Origin: Desulfovibrio sp. UIB00
GTDB lineage: Bacteria > Desulfobacterota > Desulfovibrionia > Desulfovibrionales > Desulfovibrionaceae
Direction: 5' to 3'
Assembly: GCF_022508225.1 (NCBI RefSeq)
Contig: NZ_JAETXJ010000002.1
Location: forward strand, 186,001-250,000
DNA: 64,000 nucleotides
Part shown: positions 32,939-40,333 of the stretch, one piece after another
Position numbering within the stretch: the stretch's first letter is position 1
Layout: every line of letters begins with the position of its first letter
Position numbers and translations under genes: made by a program
The notes under the pieces: model-generated
What the model was told of the DNA's origin: nothing
Database searches by the model: none
The model's input: the letters and a program-made list of their open reading frames with translations, nothing else

Positions 32939-35094
32939 GGCATCGCTCCTTCATGCGTTTTCGGCTCGCCAAGCAGGATATGTCGCGCCTGACGGGCTTC
33001 GAGGTCAATTTCTACGGCGCGCCCCGTGGGCAGGCTCTGGCCGCTCAGCACATCACGCGCGGGGCCTTGCGCGCCAGCGGGCAGAGGGCAGGCAAGGTGT
33101 TGTTTTCGGTCTGAAAAATTGGCAGCCAGCAGCCAGTAGCCGCCGCCCGGCAGGGCGCTCAGGGTCGCAACGCAGCCTGTAGGGCCGTTCACCACCTGCA
33201 CAAGGCGGCCAGAGGCAAGTCCCGTGGCGCGTCTGGCTTGCAACAGGCGGGCAATCTGTCTGGCAAAACTTGTTTCCCGGCTCCACTGCATGTCCAGCGG
33301 GCCAAAGGCCAATGTGGCGGGGCTTTGCCCGCCGGGCAGGTTTGTGGCTCCCCACAGGGGCACGCTGCCCGCGCTGGACGCACCCTTGCCAGAACCCTGC
33401 GGCAATCCCATCGCGCCCGTAAGATCCTGCGGGTTTAAAAATGTCAGGCCCGGTAAGCCAATGCGCCAGCCCAGCAGGAGCAGGCAGGCGGATTCCATGG
33501 TTTGCGCATGCTCAGGGCGCACTGCGCTGGCAGCGTCAAGCCCAAGGGCGCGAGCGGCCAGTTCCGCCTGGGTGACGGGCAAGCCCGAGGCTTCTGGTGC
33601 GCCCTTGGCAAGGGACTGCGCGCGGCGCACAAAGGCCTGACCGTCCGGCAGATCCAGCAGGGGACGCCAGTCAACATATTGCCTGTCCCGCAGTCCACGA
33701 GCAAGGCGGCTGTGGTCAACGCCTACCGTAAGCGATGCCTTGAGCAATGCGCTCAGGGGCGCGGCATCGCCGCTCAGCAGGGCATATGCGGCGGCAGCCG
33801 GGGTGATGCTGTCGCGGCTGAAATCCACGGCTGTGGCAAGCACCGCTTTGGTCAGTGATGGGGGCAGCACATCATCCTGCACGGCCCATCCGCCATAGCG
33901 GTGCACCTCGCCCGCCAGGGATTCCAAAGCTTCAAGGCCCGGAACCAGCGTCGAAGGGTCTGTTCTGCCCCCGCTCTGGCCTTCAACTTGCGCGTCCAGC
34001 CCCATGAGGGCCTCCAGCCTGATGCCCGCAAGCGTTTGCTGCTGCAAGCCCGTGTGCTGGATAACCGCTGCGGAAAATACCCGCCGAGCTTGACCGGAAG
34101 GATCCTGCCACAGCAGTACGGGGCGCAGGGCGTTGCCGCTGTAGCGGTAAACCCAGCGCCGCACCTGGCCATCCGCGCCACGCACTTCGCCGGTGACGGC
34201 CCACCCTCCATGGGTTGCCCAGTCAAGGGTGTCGCGCCGCAACTGATCAGGAACGACTCCACGTTTGCGCAATTCCGCCACAGCGGTCTGGCGCAGGGGC
34301 AGGCAGTCCCATTCGCCAGCGGTGGCGGGCAAAATATCCCAGTCTTTCTGCGGCACAGACATCATGGCATACAGGCCGTCAAAGCGCGAGGCCCGGCGTG
34401 CCTGAAGGATAAAATCCGGCCCCAGCCCCGTAGCGGCTGGGGGGAGTTCTCCGCCCATCTGCATCTGCGCCTGATCAAGCTTTGTAGTCAGCCTCGAAAA
34501 ATCCTCGCCGGTGCCCAGTGATGGGTCTGGCCGCAGGGCGGTGACGTTGTCGCCCGCCTCAGATGCGGCGTCAGGCAGCGCGGAAGCAGCATGGGCGCTC
34601 CAGATGTCGCCTTTTTCGCCCAAAGGAGCCAGGAAAAGTCCGCCAAAGCCCGCTTGCGCCCAAAAGGCGTCCACGCCGGGTTGGGCCAGCGCCCGTAGGG
34701 CTGGCTGCCCCGCGCCAAGGCTGTGCGGGTTCACGTCAAACCAGTTGGGCGCAGCGGTGAGCAGCAGGGGCACACGCCGTGCCGAGGCGCTGTTGCGCCA
34801 GATAAGATCCGTGCCGGAAACCTGCCCTGTCAGTTCCTGGGTGGAGCCGAGCATGGACTGGCGCTCAAGCCATTGCAGATACCCCGGATCGGCGCGTGGC
34901 AGCAGGGATGTGTTCCCAGTTGGTTGCTCGCGGCGCAGGGAGGTTGCCGTGCCGCTGTGCTTTGTGCAGGCCGCGAGGCATAGGCCGACCACCAGAGCCG
35001 CCACAAGCAGGGCCAGCAGGGGCAATCGGGCCGCAATTCCGGCGGTCAGCGGAGCAGGCCGCCTCAGGGTTTTTCGCAATGGCTGGGCACGCAT
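32935..35094 (-). CDS. Predicted lipoprotein or anchored periplasmic protein, distantly GH13/trehalose-synthase-like
   Basis: The 719-residue product has a basic N-terminus, a hydrophobic stretch and a lipobox-like LCLAAC near residue 43, then a large extracytoplasmic domain. Segments such as YLQWLERQSML, GVDAFWAQAGFGGLFLAPLG, VGVDHSRLARG and a C-terminal beta domain (FARQIARLLQARRATGL, GGGYWLLAANFSD) are laid out like alpha-amylase/trehalose synthase proteins. The canonical catalytic Asp/Glu motifs are not evident, so it may be a degenerate, non-catalytic member. ATG 35094 lies 11 bases after the mazG stop; a longer start inside mazG is unlikely. Fold assignment is inference. Confidence 0.55.
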   Translation of the reverse strand: MRAQPLRKTLRRPAPLTAGIAARLPLLALLVAALVVGLCLAACTKHSGTATSLRREQPTGNTSLLPRADPGYLQWLERQSMLGSTQELTGQVSGTDLIWRNSASARRVPLLLTAAPNWFDVNPHSLGAGQPALRALAQPGVDAFWAQAGFGGLFLAPLGEKGDIWSAHAASALPDAASEAGDNVTALRPDPSLGTGEDFSRLTTKLDQAQMQMGGELPPAATGLGPDFILQARRASRFDGLYAMMSVPQKDWDILPATAGEWDCLPLRQTAVAELRKRGVVPDQLRRDTLDWATHGGWAVTGEVRGADGQVRRWVYRYSGNALRPVLLWQDPSGQARRVFSAAVIQHTGLQQQTLAGIRLEALMGLDAQVEGQSGGRTDPSTLVPGLEALESLAGEVHRYGGWAVQDDVLPPSLTKAVLATAVDFSRDSITPAAAAYALLSGDAAPLSALLKASLTVGVDHSRLARGLRDRQYVDWRPLLDLPDGQAFVRRAQSLAKGAPEASGLPVTQAELAARALGLDAASAVRPEHAQTMESACLLLLGWRIGLPGLTFLNPQDLTGAMGLPQGSGKGASSAGSVPLWGATNLPGGQSPATLAFGPLDMQWSRETSFARQIARLLQARRATGLASGRLVQVVNGPTGCVATLSALPGGGYWLLAANFSDRKQHLACPLPAGAQGPARDVLSGQSLPTGRAVEIDLEARQARHILLGEPKTHEGAMP

Positions 35095-35105
35095 GGTTGC
35101 GACCG

Positions 35106-35906
35106 TCAGGCCTTTGCCGCAGTTTCCTCGGCCTTGGCTGTGTTCCACAGCTCGTCCTTTTCATCAAGGGTCAGGGCCGAAAAATCAAGATTCTTCTCGC
35201 GGGCGATTTCTTCCATGCGGGCAAAGCGTTTGAGGAAGCGTCGGTTGGCGTAGTCCAGAGCTTCGCTGGCCTTGATGCCCTTGCGGCGGCCAAGCTCTGC
35301 AATGCTGAACAGCAAATCGCCCAGTTCGTGCTTCTGGGCATCCTGATCGCCGCCAGCGGAGGCGTCCAGCCATTCCAGCCATTCGGCTTCCACCTGCTGT
35401 TCCACCTCTTCATCTTCCTGCCAGGTAAAGCCCACGCGGGCCGCCTTGGAATTGATGCGGTAGGCCTTGGCAAGCGGGGGCAGGCTCTCGGGCAGGCTGT
35501 CAAACAGGCCTTTGGGCTTGCCTTCGTCATCGGTATGCTCGGCGCGCTTGATTTTTTCCCAGGCTTTGAGCTGTTCTTCAAGGCTGTCAAAAACCGTGTT
35601 GCTGAACACGTGGGGGTGGCGGCGGATCATCTTGGCCCTGTTGTTGTTGAGGGCATCATCAAGGTTGAACTGCCCCTGTTTTTCATACAGGCGCGCCACA
35701 AAAAGCAGCAAAAAGGCCACATCGCCCAGTTCTTCGCGGATGTCGGCCACATTGCCGGAGCGGATGGCGCTCACAAGCTCATGGCTTTCTTCAATGACGT
35801 ATTCGGCAAGGCTTTCAGGGGTCTGCTCCTTGTCCCAGGGGCAGCCGTCGGGAGCGGTGAGCTTGTCGATGATGAGCTGCAATTCTTCGAGGGCGGTCTT
35901 TTCCAT
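35106..35906 (-). CDS. mazG: Nucleoside triphosphate pyrophosphohydrolase MazG
   Basis: MazG hydrolyses non-canonical and excess NTPs to NMP and pyrophosphate. The 266-residue protein has the duplicated MazG layout: CPWDKEQTPESLAEYVIEESHELVSAI with the EExxE motif near residues 38-42, then ELGDVAFLLLFVARL, and a second half with HELGDLLFSIAEL near residue 195. It lies upstream of the GH13-like lipoprotein gene and downstream of cvpA on the minus strand. The link between MazG and the two envelope genes after it is not obvious. Confidence 0.95.
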   Translation of the reverse strand: MEKTALEELQLIIDKLTAPDGCPWDKEQTPESLAEYVIEESHELVSAIRSGNVADIREELGDVAFLLLFVARLYEKQGQFNLDDALNNNRAKMIRRHPHVFSNTVFDSLEEQLKAWEKIKRAEHTDDEGKPKGLFDSLPESLPPLAKAYRINSKAARVGFTWQEDEEVEQQVEAEWLEWLDASAGGDQDAQKHELGDLLFSIAELGRRKGIKASEALDYANRRFLKRFARMEEIAREKNLDFSALTLDEKDELWNTAKAEETAAKA

Positions 35907-35936
35907 GATGGCGTGTTTCCTTGGTAATTCTGGCAG

Positions 35937-36425
35937 TTAAATGCCCAGGCGGGCGGTGAGGTCAGGCGGCAGCCAGCCGTGTACCTGGGTCATGAGCGCG
36001 TTGAAGTAGGGCAGTGCGCGCGAATGCTGCATAAAGGGCGCGCCCGCGAAAAATTTTTGCAGAAACAGCAGGGCCAGAGAGCAGAGCAGGACGCCCTTGG
36101 CAAGACCAAGCATGCCGCCAGCCAGTTTGTCTGCCCACGAAACAAAAGAGAAAGAAAGTATTTTTTGCAGGATGCGCGCAAGGATGGCCACTGAAATGAT
36201 GACACCCAGAAAAATGAGCACGTATGCCGCAATGATGCGCCATGAGGGATCGGTGATAAGCGTGAGGCGCGGCGCAAGCAGCGGGTGGTAATGGTGCGCA
36301 GCCCAGAAGCCGCCCAGCAGCGAAATAAGCCCGGCTACTTCGCCCACAAAACCGTGGATAAAGCCCCGTGTGCCAAAAAATACCAGTATAAGCACTATAA
36401 TAAGGTCGAAAATGTCCTGACCCAT
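35937..36425 (-). CDS. CvpA-family inner membrane protein
   Basis: A 162-residue protein with four helices and the CvpA features: MGQDIFDLIIVLILVFFGTRGFIHGFVGE at the N-terminus, GGFWAAHHYHPLL, and SWADKLAGGMLGLAKGVLLCSLALL in the third helix region. CvpA is needed for colicin V production in E. coli and affects envelope integrity, mechanism unknown. ATG 36425 was chosen because CGGAG precedes it and the protein then starts at the family's usual point. It sits 30 bases before mazG. Confidence 0.87.
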   Translation of the reverse strand: MGQDIFDLIIVLILVFFGTRGFIHGFVGEVAGLISLLGGFWAAHHYHPLLAPRLTLITDPSWRIIAAYVLIFLGVIISVAILARILQKILSFSFVSWADKLAGGMLGLAKGVLLCSLALLFLQKFFAGAPFMQHSRALPYFNALMTQVHGWLPPDLTARLGI

Positions 36426-36646
36426 GCGTTCTCCGTTGCGGCTGTGTTGCCCGCGTGGCGGGCCGTTGCCGGGAAGGCTTTCGCGCCGAGGCCTTTGACC
36501 TGCGGCGGGGCAGAGCATAGCAGATGCTGGCCTGCGGCACAACGTGCCTCGGGGGCTGATTGGCCGCAAGCCGCTGACGTAGTTGCAGTATGGAACAGGG
36601 ATGCCGGGACGCTGCACACAGGGAGGCAGCATGCACTGGGGCGGGA

Positions 36647-37264
36647 TCAAACAGGGCGGGCAAGCTGCTGCGGCAGGCGGGCCAGCAGTTGGGCCATAGT
36701 GCTGTAACCGCGCAGGGCCAGAATCACGCCGGGGTCCGGCTCTGCAAAAATATGGGGATAGTCCTCCTCGCCGCACTGCGGATGCACGGTAAAAGCCAGT
36801 TGCTCCGGGCCGTTTGGCAAGAACTGCGCGTCAACGCCGGGCTTGTTGCCCCGCGCGTCCAACCGCCGCCAGATATGCCGCTCGCTGATCCATACGGCGT
36901 TGAGGCCGTGCAGTACCCGGTGGGGATCGTGCTCATCTTCAAAGCCCAGCAATTGGTAGCAAAATCCTGCGGCGATGCCGTTGGCGCGCAGCAATGCCGC
37001 CAGAAGATGCGCCTTGGCATAACACAGGCCCTGGCCCACTTGCAGTACTTCCGATGCGCTGCACGTAACGGCAGTGCCGCCGCAGTCCACCGAGTGAGCA
37101 ATGCTGTCGCGTACAAAGATAAAAGTTTTTTCAATGAGTTCCATTTCAGATGCACAGTGCGCGGCAAGGCTGGCGGCCCTGCGCTGCACTGGTGCAGAGC
37201 GGAAATCAACGATTTCCGACTCGCTCATGCAGGCTTGCGGTACAGGGGGCTGTTGGTGCATCAT
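36647..37264 (-). CDS. Transglutaminase-like cysteine protease-fold protein
   Basis: The 205-residue protein has the transglutaminase core: IFVRDSIAHSVDC, GQGLCYAKAHLLAALLRANGIAAGFCYQ with the catalytic Cys near residue 80, HGLNAVW with His near residue 120, and LDARGN with Asp near residue 136. Bacterial members are peptidases or amidases, often of peptide-ligated envelope substrates. There is no signal peptide, so it should be cytoplasmic. ATG 37264 or 37261 is likelier than the TTG at 37270. It stands upstream of cvpA by about 220 bases without an obvious terminator. Confidence 0.82.
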   Translation of the reverse strand: MMHQQPPVPQACMSESEIVDFRSAPVQRRAASLAAHCASEMELIEKTFIFVRDSIAHSVDCGGTAVTCSASEVLQVGQGLCYAKAHLLAALLRANGIAAGFCYQLLGFEDEHDPHRVLHGLNAVWISERHIWRRLDARGNKPGVDAQFLPNGPEQLAFTVHPQCGEEDYPHIFAEPDPGVILALRGYSTMAQLLARLPQQLARPV

Positions 37265-37398
37265 CGCCAAACCCTATCATAGGGGAGCGCGGGGTGCAAA
37301 AAGGCCAAGGTTTCAGCCCCCCAAAGAATTGCCCTTTGTGCGCAGAACACAACCACGCAGCATCATAGGGCGGAACAACAGGTCGGGCAGGAGGCATG

Positions 37399-38022
37399 AT
37401 GGATACATTGCGGGGGCGCGTGGCGGGCGTGGTGCTGGCGGGGGGGCTTTCCTTTCGTATGGGCCGCGACAAGGCGCTGCTGCGGGTCTACGGTTCGGAC
37501 AATCCCGATCTGCTGGCCCGTACGCACACGCTGCTGACCGCCTTGCTGCCGCAGTGCTGGGTGTCGTGCAGGCCGGGGCTTCCCCGAGCCGGGTATCAGT
37601 GTATTTTTGATGAAAAAAATGACTGCGGCCCCGTAGCGGGGGTGGTCGCGGCCCTGCGCACGGCGCAGGCGCAGGGATTTTCTGCCGTGCTGGTGCTTTC
37701 TTGCGACATGCCCTTTATGGATGCGCCCACCTTGCGCAACTTGCTTGCCGCCCGCAACGCTGCCCCGGCAGATACCCTTGCCACGCTCTATATGGATGCG
37801 GTCAGCGGCAGACCCGAGGCTCTTTCTGCGGTATACGAAACAGCGGCGCTGCCCTGGTTTGAAGATTCGCTGGCCTTTCACGGCGGCAGGCTCAACAGGG
37901 TCGTGCCACTTGAGCGGCAGTGCCGTTTGCCCTATGGCCCGGAAGAAGCCCGTCCGTTTTTCAATCTGAACCGCCCCGATGACCTGCAAAGGGCGCTGGA
38001 TATTCTGAGCGCTTCCCATTAG
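37399..38022 (+). CDS. mobA: Molybdenum cofactor guanylyltransferase MobA
   Basis: MobA attaches GMP to molybdopterin to make the MGD cofactor used by formate dehydrogenase. The product has the nucleotidyltransferase start GVVLAGGLSFRMGRDKALL, CGPVAGVVAALRTA near residue 75 and LSCDMPFMDAPTL near residue 100 with the metal-binding Asp. AGGAGG lies four bases upstream of ATG 37399; the adjacent ATG 37396 is an alternative. It opens the formate dehydrogenase region and is followed on the same strand by the FmdE fusion gene. Confidence 0.92.
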   Translation: MDTLRGRVAGVVLAGGLSFRMGRDKALLRVYGSDNPDLLARTHTLLTALLPQCWVSCRPGLPRAGYQCIFDEKNDCGPVAGVVAALRTAQAQGFSAVLVLSCDMPFMDAPTLRNLLAARNAAPADTLATLYMDAVSGRPEALSAVYETAALPWFEDSLAFHGGRLNRVVPLERQCRLPYGPEEARPFFNLNRPDDLQRALDILSASH

Positions 38023-38208
38023 TCTCTCTCTACCAGTTCACGGTCATCTAAGTAATCGTGATTATCCGGCGGAAGCTGATCTGCCGCCAACCAATATTTG
38101 CTACCCGGCGCGGCTGCGCGTCTGCCCGGGCGAGCGGAGAAAACGCGCGTGAAAACACTGCCGCAGCATATGGCTTTGGTCAGCCCGCTGCGGTGATTTG
38201 GAGCAAAC

Positions 38209-39903
38209 ATGGATATTGGGGCTTATACGTTTAAGGAATTTCATCGCCTTGCAGAGAATTTTCACGGCTATGCCGCACCGGGTCTGCTTGTGGGCGGCTA
38301 TATGGTGGAGCTTGCCAAGCGTCATCTGCCCGAGGGCACGCTGTTTGAGGCCGTGGTGGAATCGGGCAAGTGCCTGCCTGACGCGGTTCAGTTGCTCACC
38401 CTGTGCAGCATAGGCAACAACTGGATGAAGATTCACAATCTGGGCCGCTACGCTGTATCGCTGTTTGACAAGCATACTGGCGAGGGCGTGCGCGTGAGCC
38501 TGGATCCGGTGAAGATGGCTGCCTATCCCGAACTCAAGGCCTGGTTCTTTAAGGAAAAGGCCAAAAAAGATCAGGATATCGCCCTGCTGGAATCAGAAAT
38601 TGAAGCTGCGGGCGACAGCATCTGCAAGGTGGAGCCCATCACCGTCAAGCGGCGGTTTATGGGCCACAAGCACATGACGCGCATTTTGTGCTGCCCCGTG
38701 TGCGGCGAGGCCTACCCGGTGGAAGACGGTCCCGTGTGTCGTGGCTGTCAGGGCGAGGCCCCTTATGTGCTGGCGCGGCGCGAGCTTAAGGAAGACTGTC
38801 AGGCCCTTGCCGCAGAGCGCCACAATGCCGCAACGGGCGTTCGTGTTGTGCCTGTGGAAGAAGCCGTGGGCAAAACCGTGGCCCACGACATGACCCGTAT
38901 TGATCCCGGCCAGTTCAAAGGGCCGGAATTCAAGGCCGGGCAGCGCATTTCTGTGGGCGATATCTGCCGCTTGCAGCAGATGGGCCGCTTCCATGTGGCC
39001 ATTACAGATGATGCCCCAGCCAGCGCGCAGGTATCCCCTGATGATCCTCGTGCCTTGGTGCATGAAAATGAAGTGGCGGAAATTTTTGCGCGCCGCATGG
39101 CTGGCGAAGGCGTTACCTACGAACTGCCGCCCCATGAAGGCAAAATTGACTTCAAGGCTGCCTGTAACGGACTTTTCTGCGTGGATGTGGAGCGCATGAC
39201 GCGGTTCAATCTGGTACCTGAGGTCATGGTGGCATCACGTCAGGATGGAACCCTGGTCAAGCAGGGCGGCCCGCTTTGCGGCACCCGCGCCATCCCGCTC
39301 CACATTACGCGCGAGCGGCTTGGTCAGGCGCTGGAAGCGCTGGAAGGCGGGCCTTTGTTCCGCGTGTTGCCTCTGCGCAAGGCCCGCGTGGGCATCCTTG
39401 TGACCGGAACCGAAGTTTTTCAGGGGATTATTGAAGACAAGTTCATCCCCGTCATCACCGCCAAGGTCAGCATGCTGGACTGCACCGTGGTGCGCACCGA
39501 CATCGTACCGGACGACAAAGCCATGATGCAGGCCTCCGTGGCTGCCATGCGCGAGGCCGGGGCCGATCTGCTGATCACCACGGGCGGGCTTTCCGTTGAC
39601 CCGGACGATGTGACCCGTCAGGCCCTTGTGGAAGCAGGCCTGACAGACGTGCTGCACGGCGTGCCCATCCTGCCCGGCACCATGAGCCTCATGGGCCGCA
39701 TCCCTGGCCCGCAGGGAGATATGCAGGTGCTGGGCGTGCCCGCCTGCGCTCTGTATTTTAAAACAACCTTCCTTGATCTGGTGTTGCCGCGCATGCTGGC
39801 AGGCCGTGGCCTGACCCGCGCCGAGGCTGCCCGTATGGGTGAGGGCGGTTACTGCCTGGCATGCCACACCTGCACCTATCCCAAGTGCTGGTTCGGTAAA
39901 TAA
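38209..39903 (+). CDS. FmdE-zinc finger-molybdopterin-binding fusion protein
   Basis: A 564-residue protein with three joined modules. Residues 8-135 are an FmdE domain (FHGYAAPGLLVGGYM, ESGKC, TLCSIGN). Residues 160-182 hold a zinc-ribbon-like pair (CCPVC, CRGC). Residues 200-540 are a MoeA/MoCF-type molybdopterin-binding region with GILVTGTEVFQG near 395 and LLITTGGLSVDPDD near 454. A C-terminal CLAC-x2-C-x4-C cluster ends it. FmdE occurs with formylmethanofuran dehydrogenase in methanogens; here it lies between mobA and fdhA and probably helps insert molybdenum or tungsten cofactor into formate dehydrogenase. The detailed role is inference. Confidence 0.82.
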   Translation: MDIGAYTFKEFHRLAENFHGYAAPGLLVGGYMVELAKRHLPEGTLFEAVVESGKCLPDAVQLLTLCSIGNNWMKIHNLGRYAVSLFDKHTGEGVRVSLDPVKMAAYPELKAWFFKEKAKKDQDIALLESEIEAAGDSICKVEPITVKRRFMGHKHMTRILCCPVCGEAYPVEDGPVCRGCQGEAPYVLARRELKEDCQALAAERHNAATGVRVVPVEEAVGKTVAHDMTRIDPGQFKGPEFKAGQRISVGDICRLQQMGRFHVAITDDAPASAQVSPDDPRALVHENEVAEIFARRMAGEGVTYELPPHEGKIDFKAACNGLFCVDVERMTRFNLVPEVMVASRQDGTLVKQGGPLCGTRAIPLHITRERLGQALEALEGGPLFRVLPLRKARVGILVTGTEVFQGIIEDKFIPVITAKVSMLDCTVVRTDIVPDDKAMMQASVAAMREAGADLLITTGGLSVDPDDVTRQALVEAGLTDVLHGVPILPGTMSLMGRIPGPQGDMQVLGVPACALYFKTTFLDLVLPRMLAGRGLTRAEAARMGEGGYCLACHTCTYPKCWFGK

Positions 39904-40333
39904 TTCTGAATCTTGTGCAAAGGCGGACACGCCTTTTTGCGGAGGCTCCGAAATTTTTTTCGGGGCCTTTTTTAGTGCGATAGAATCACCAATAAGCGAG
40001 GAGTGGACGTAATTTTTTAAGAAAAAAGTATAATTATTTCAGGGGTAGCAAGAGAAAAAATATCGCCCAGTTTATGCTGTTTGTGTGTGCAATTCTATCA
40101 ATTATAGTGTTCCATCTCCATGAAATGGCATGCAAAATTATATCATTGGGAAAATGGTCACAAATAGGGTCGGTTCTCTTTAAAAAAATGTAAGTATCTT
40201 GCGATATCACGTTTTTTCAACTATGGTGAAAACAAATCTCCATCTTGTTAATTGACGCAGTTCAGAGGCGTCTTGTTCAACGCAGGAGTTCTGACCTTGC
40301 GTTGCGTGATTGGCCTAAAAAAGGAGTGTCATC
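39904..40333. promoter_or_regulatory. AT-rich upstream region of the fdh genes
   Basis: After the terminator the region is strikingly AT-rich. TATAAT occurs at 40029-40034 without a good -35. An inverted repeat TTTTCA-N7-TGAAAA lies at 40214-40232 and a CCAT-N3-ATGG palindrome near 40118-40128. Two imperfect direct repeats, 40243-40265 and 40271-40293, both begin TCTTGTT and contain CGCAG. I could not match a known FNR, ModE or sigma-54 site with confidence. No gene is visible. Confidence 0.45.
39944..39973 (+). terminator. Terminator after the FmdE fusion gene
   Basis: GGCTCCGA (39944-39951) pairs with TCGGGGCC (39960-39967), with one T-G pair, followed by TTTTTT. Confidence 0.85.

Noticed and set aside
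38019..38210. A 63-codon minus-strand frame between mobA and the FmdE fusion gene
   Set aside because: It ends within the mobA stop and begins on the start of the FmdE gene; no ribosome site or recognisable motif.
40118..40150. TGGCATGCAAAATTAT as a sigma-54 promoter for fdhA
   Set aside because: The GG is present but no GC dinucleotide occurs at the required ten-base spacing.
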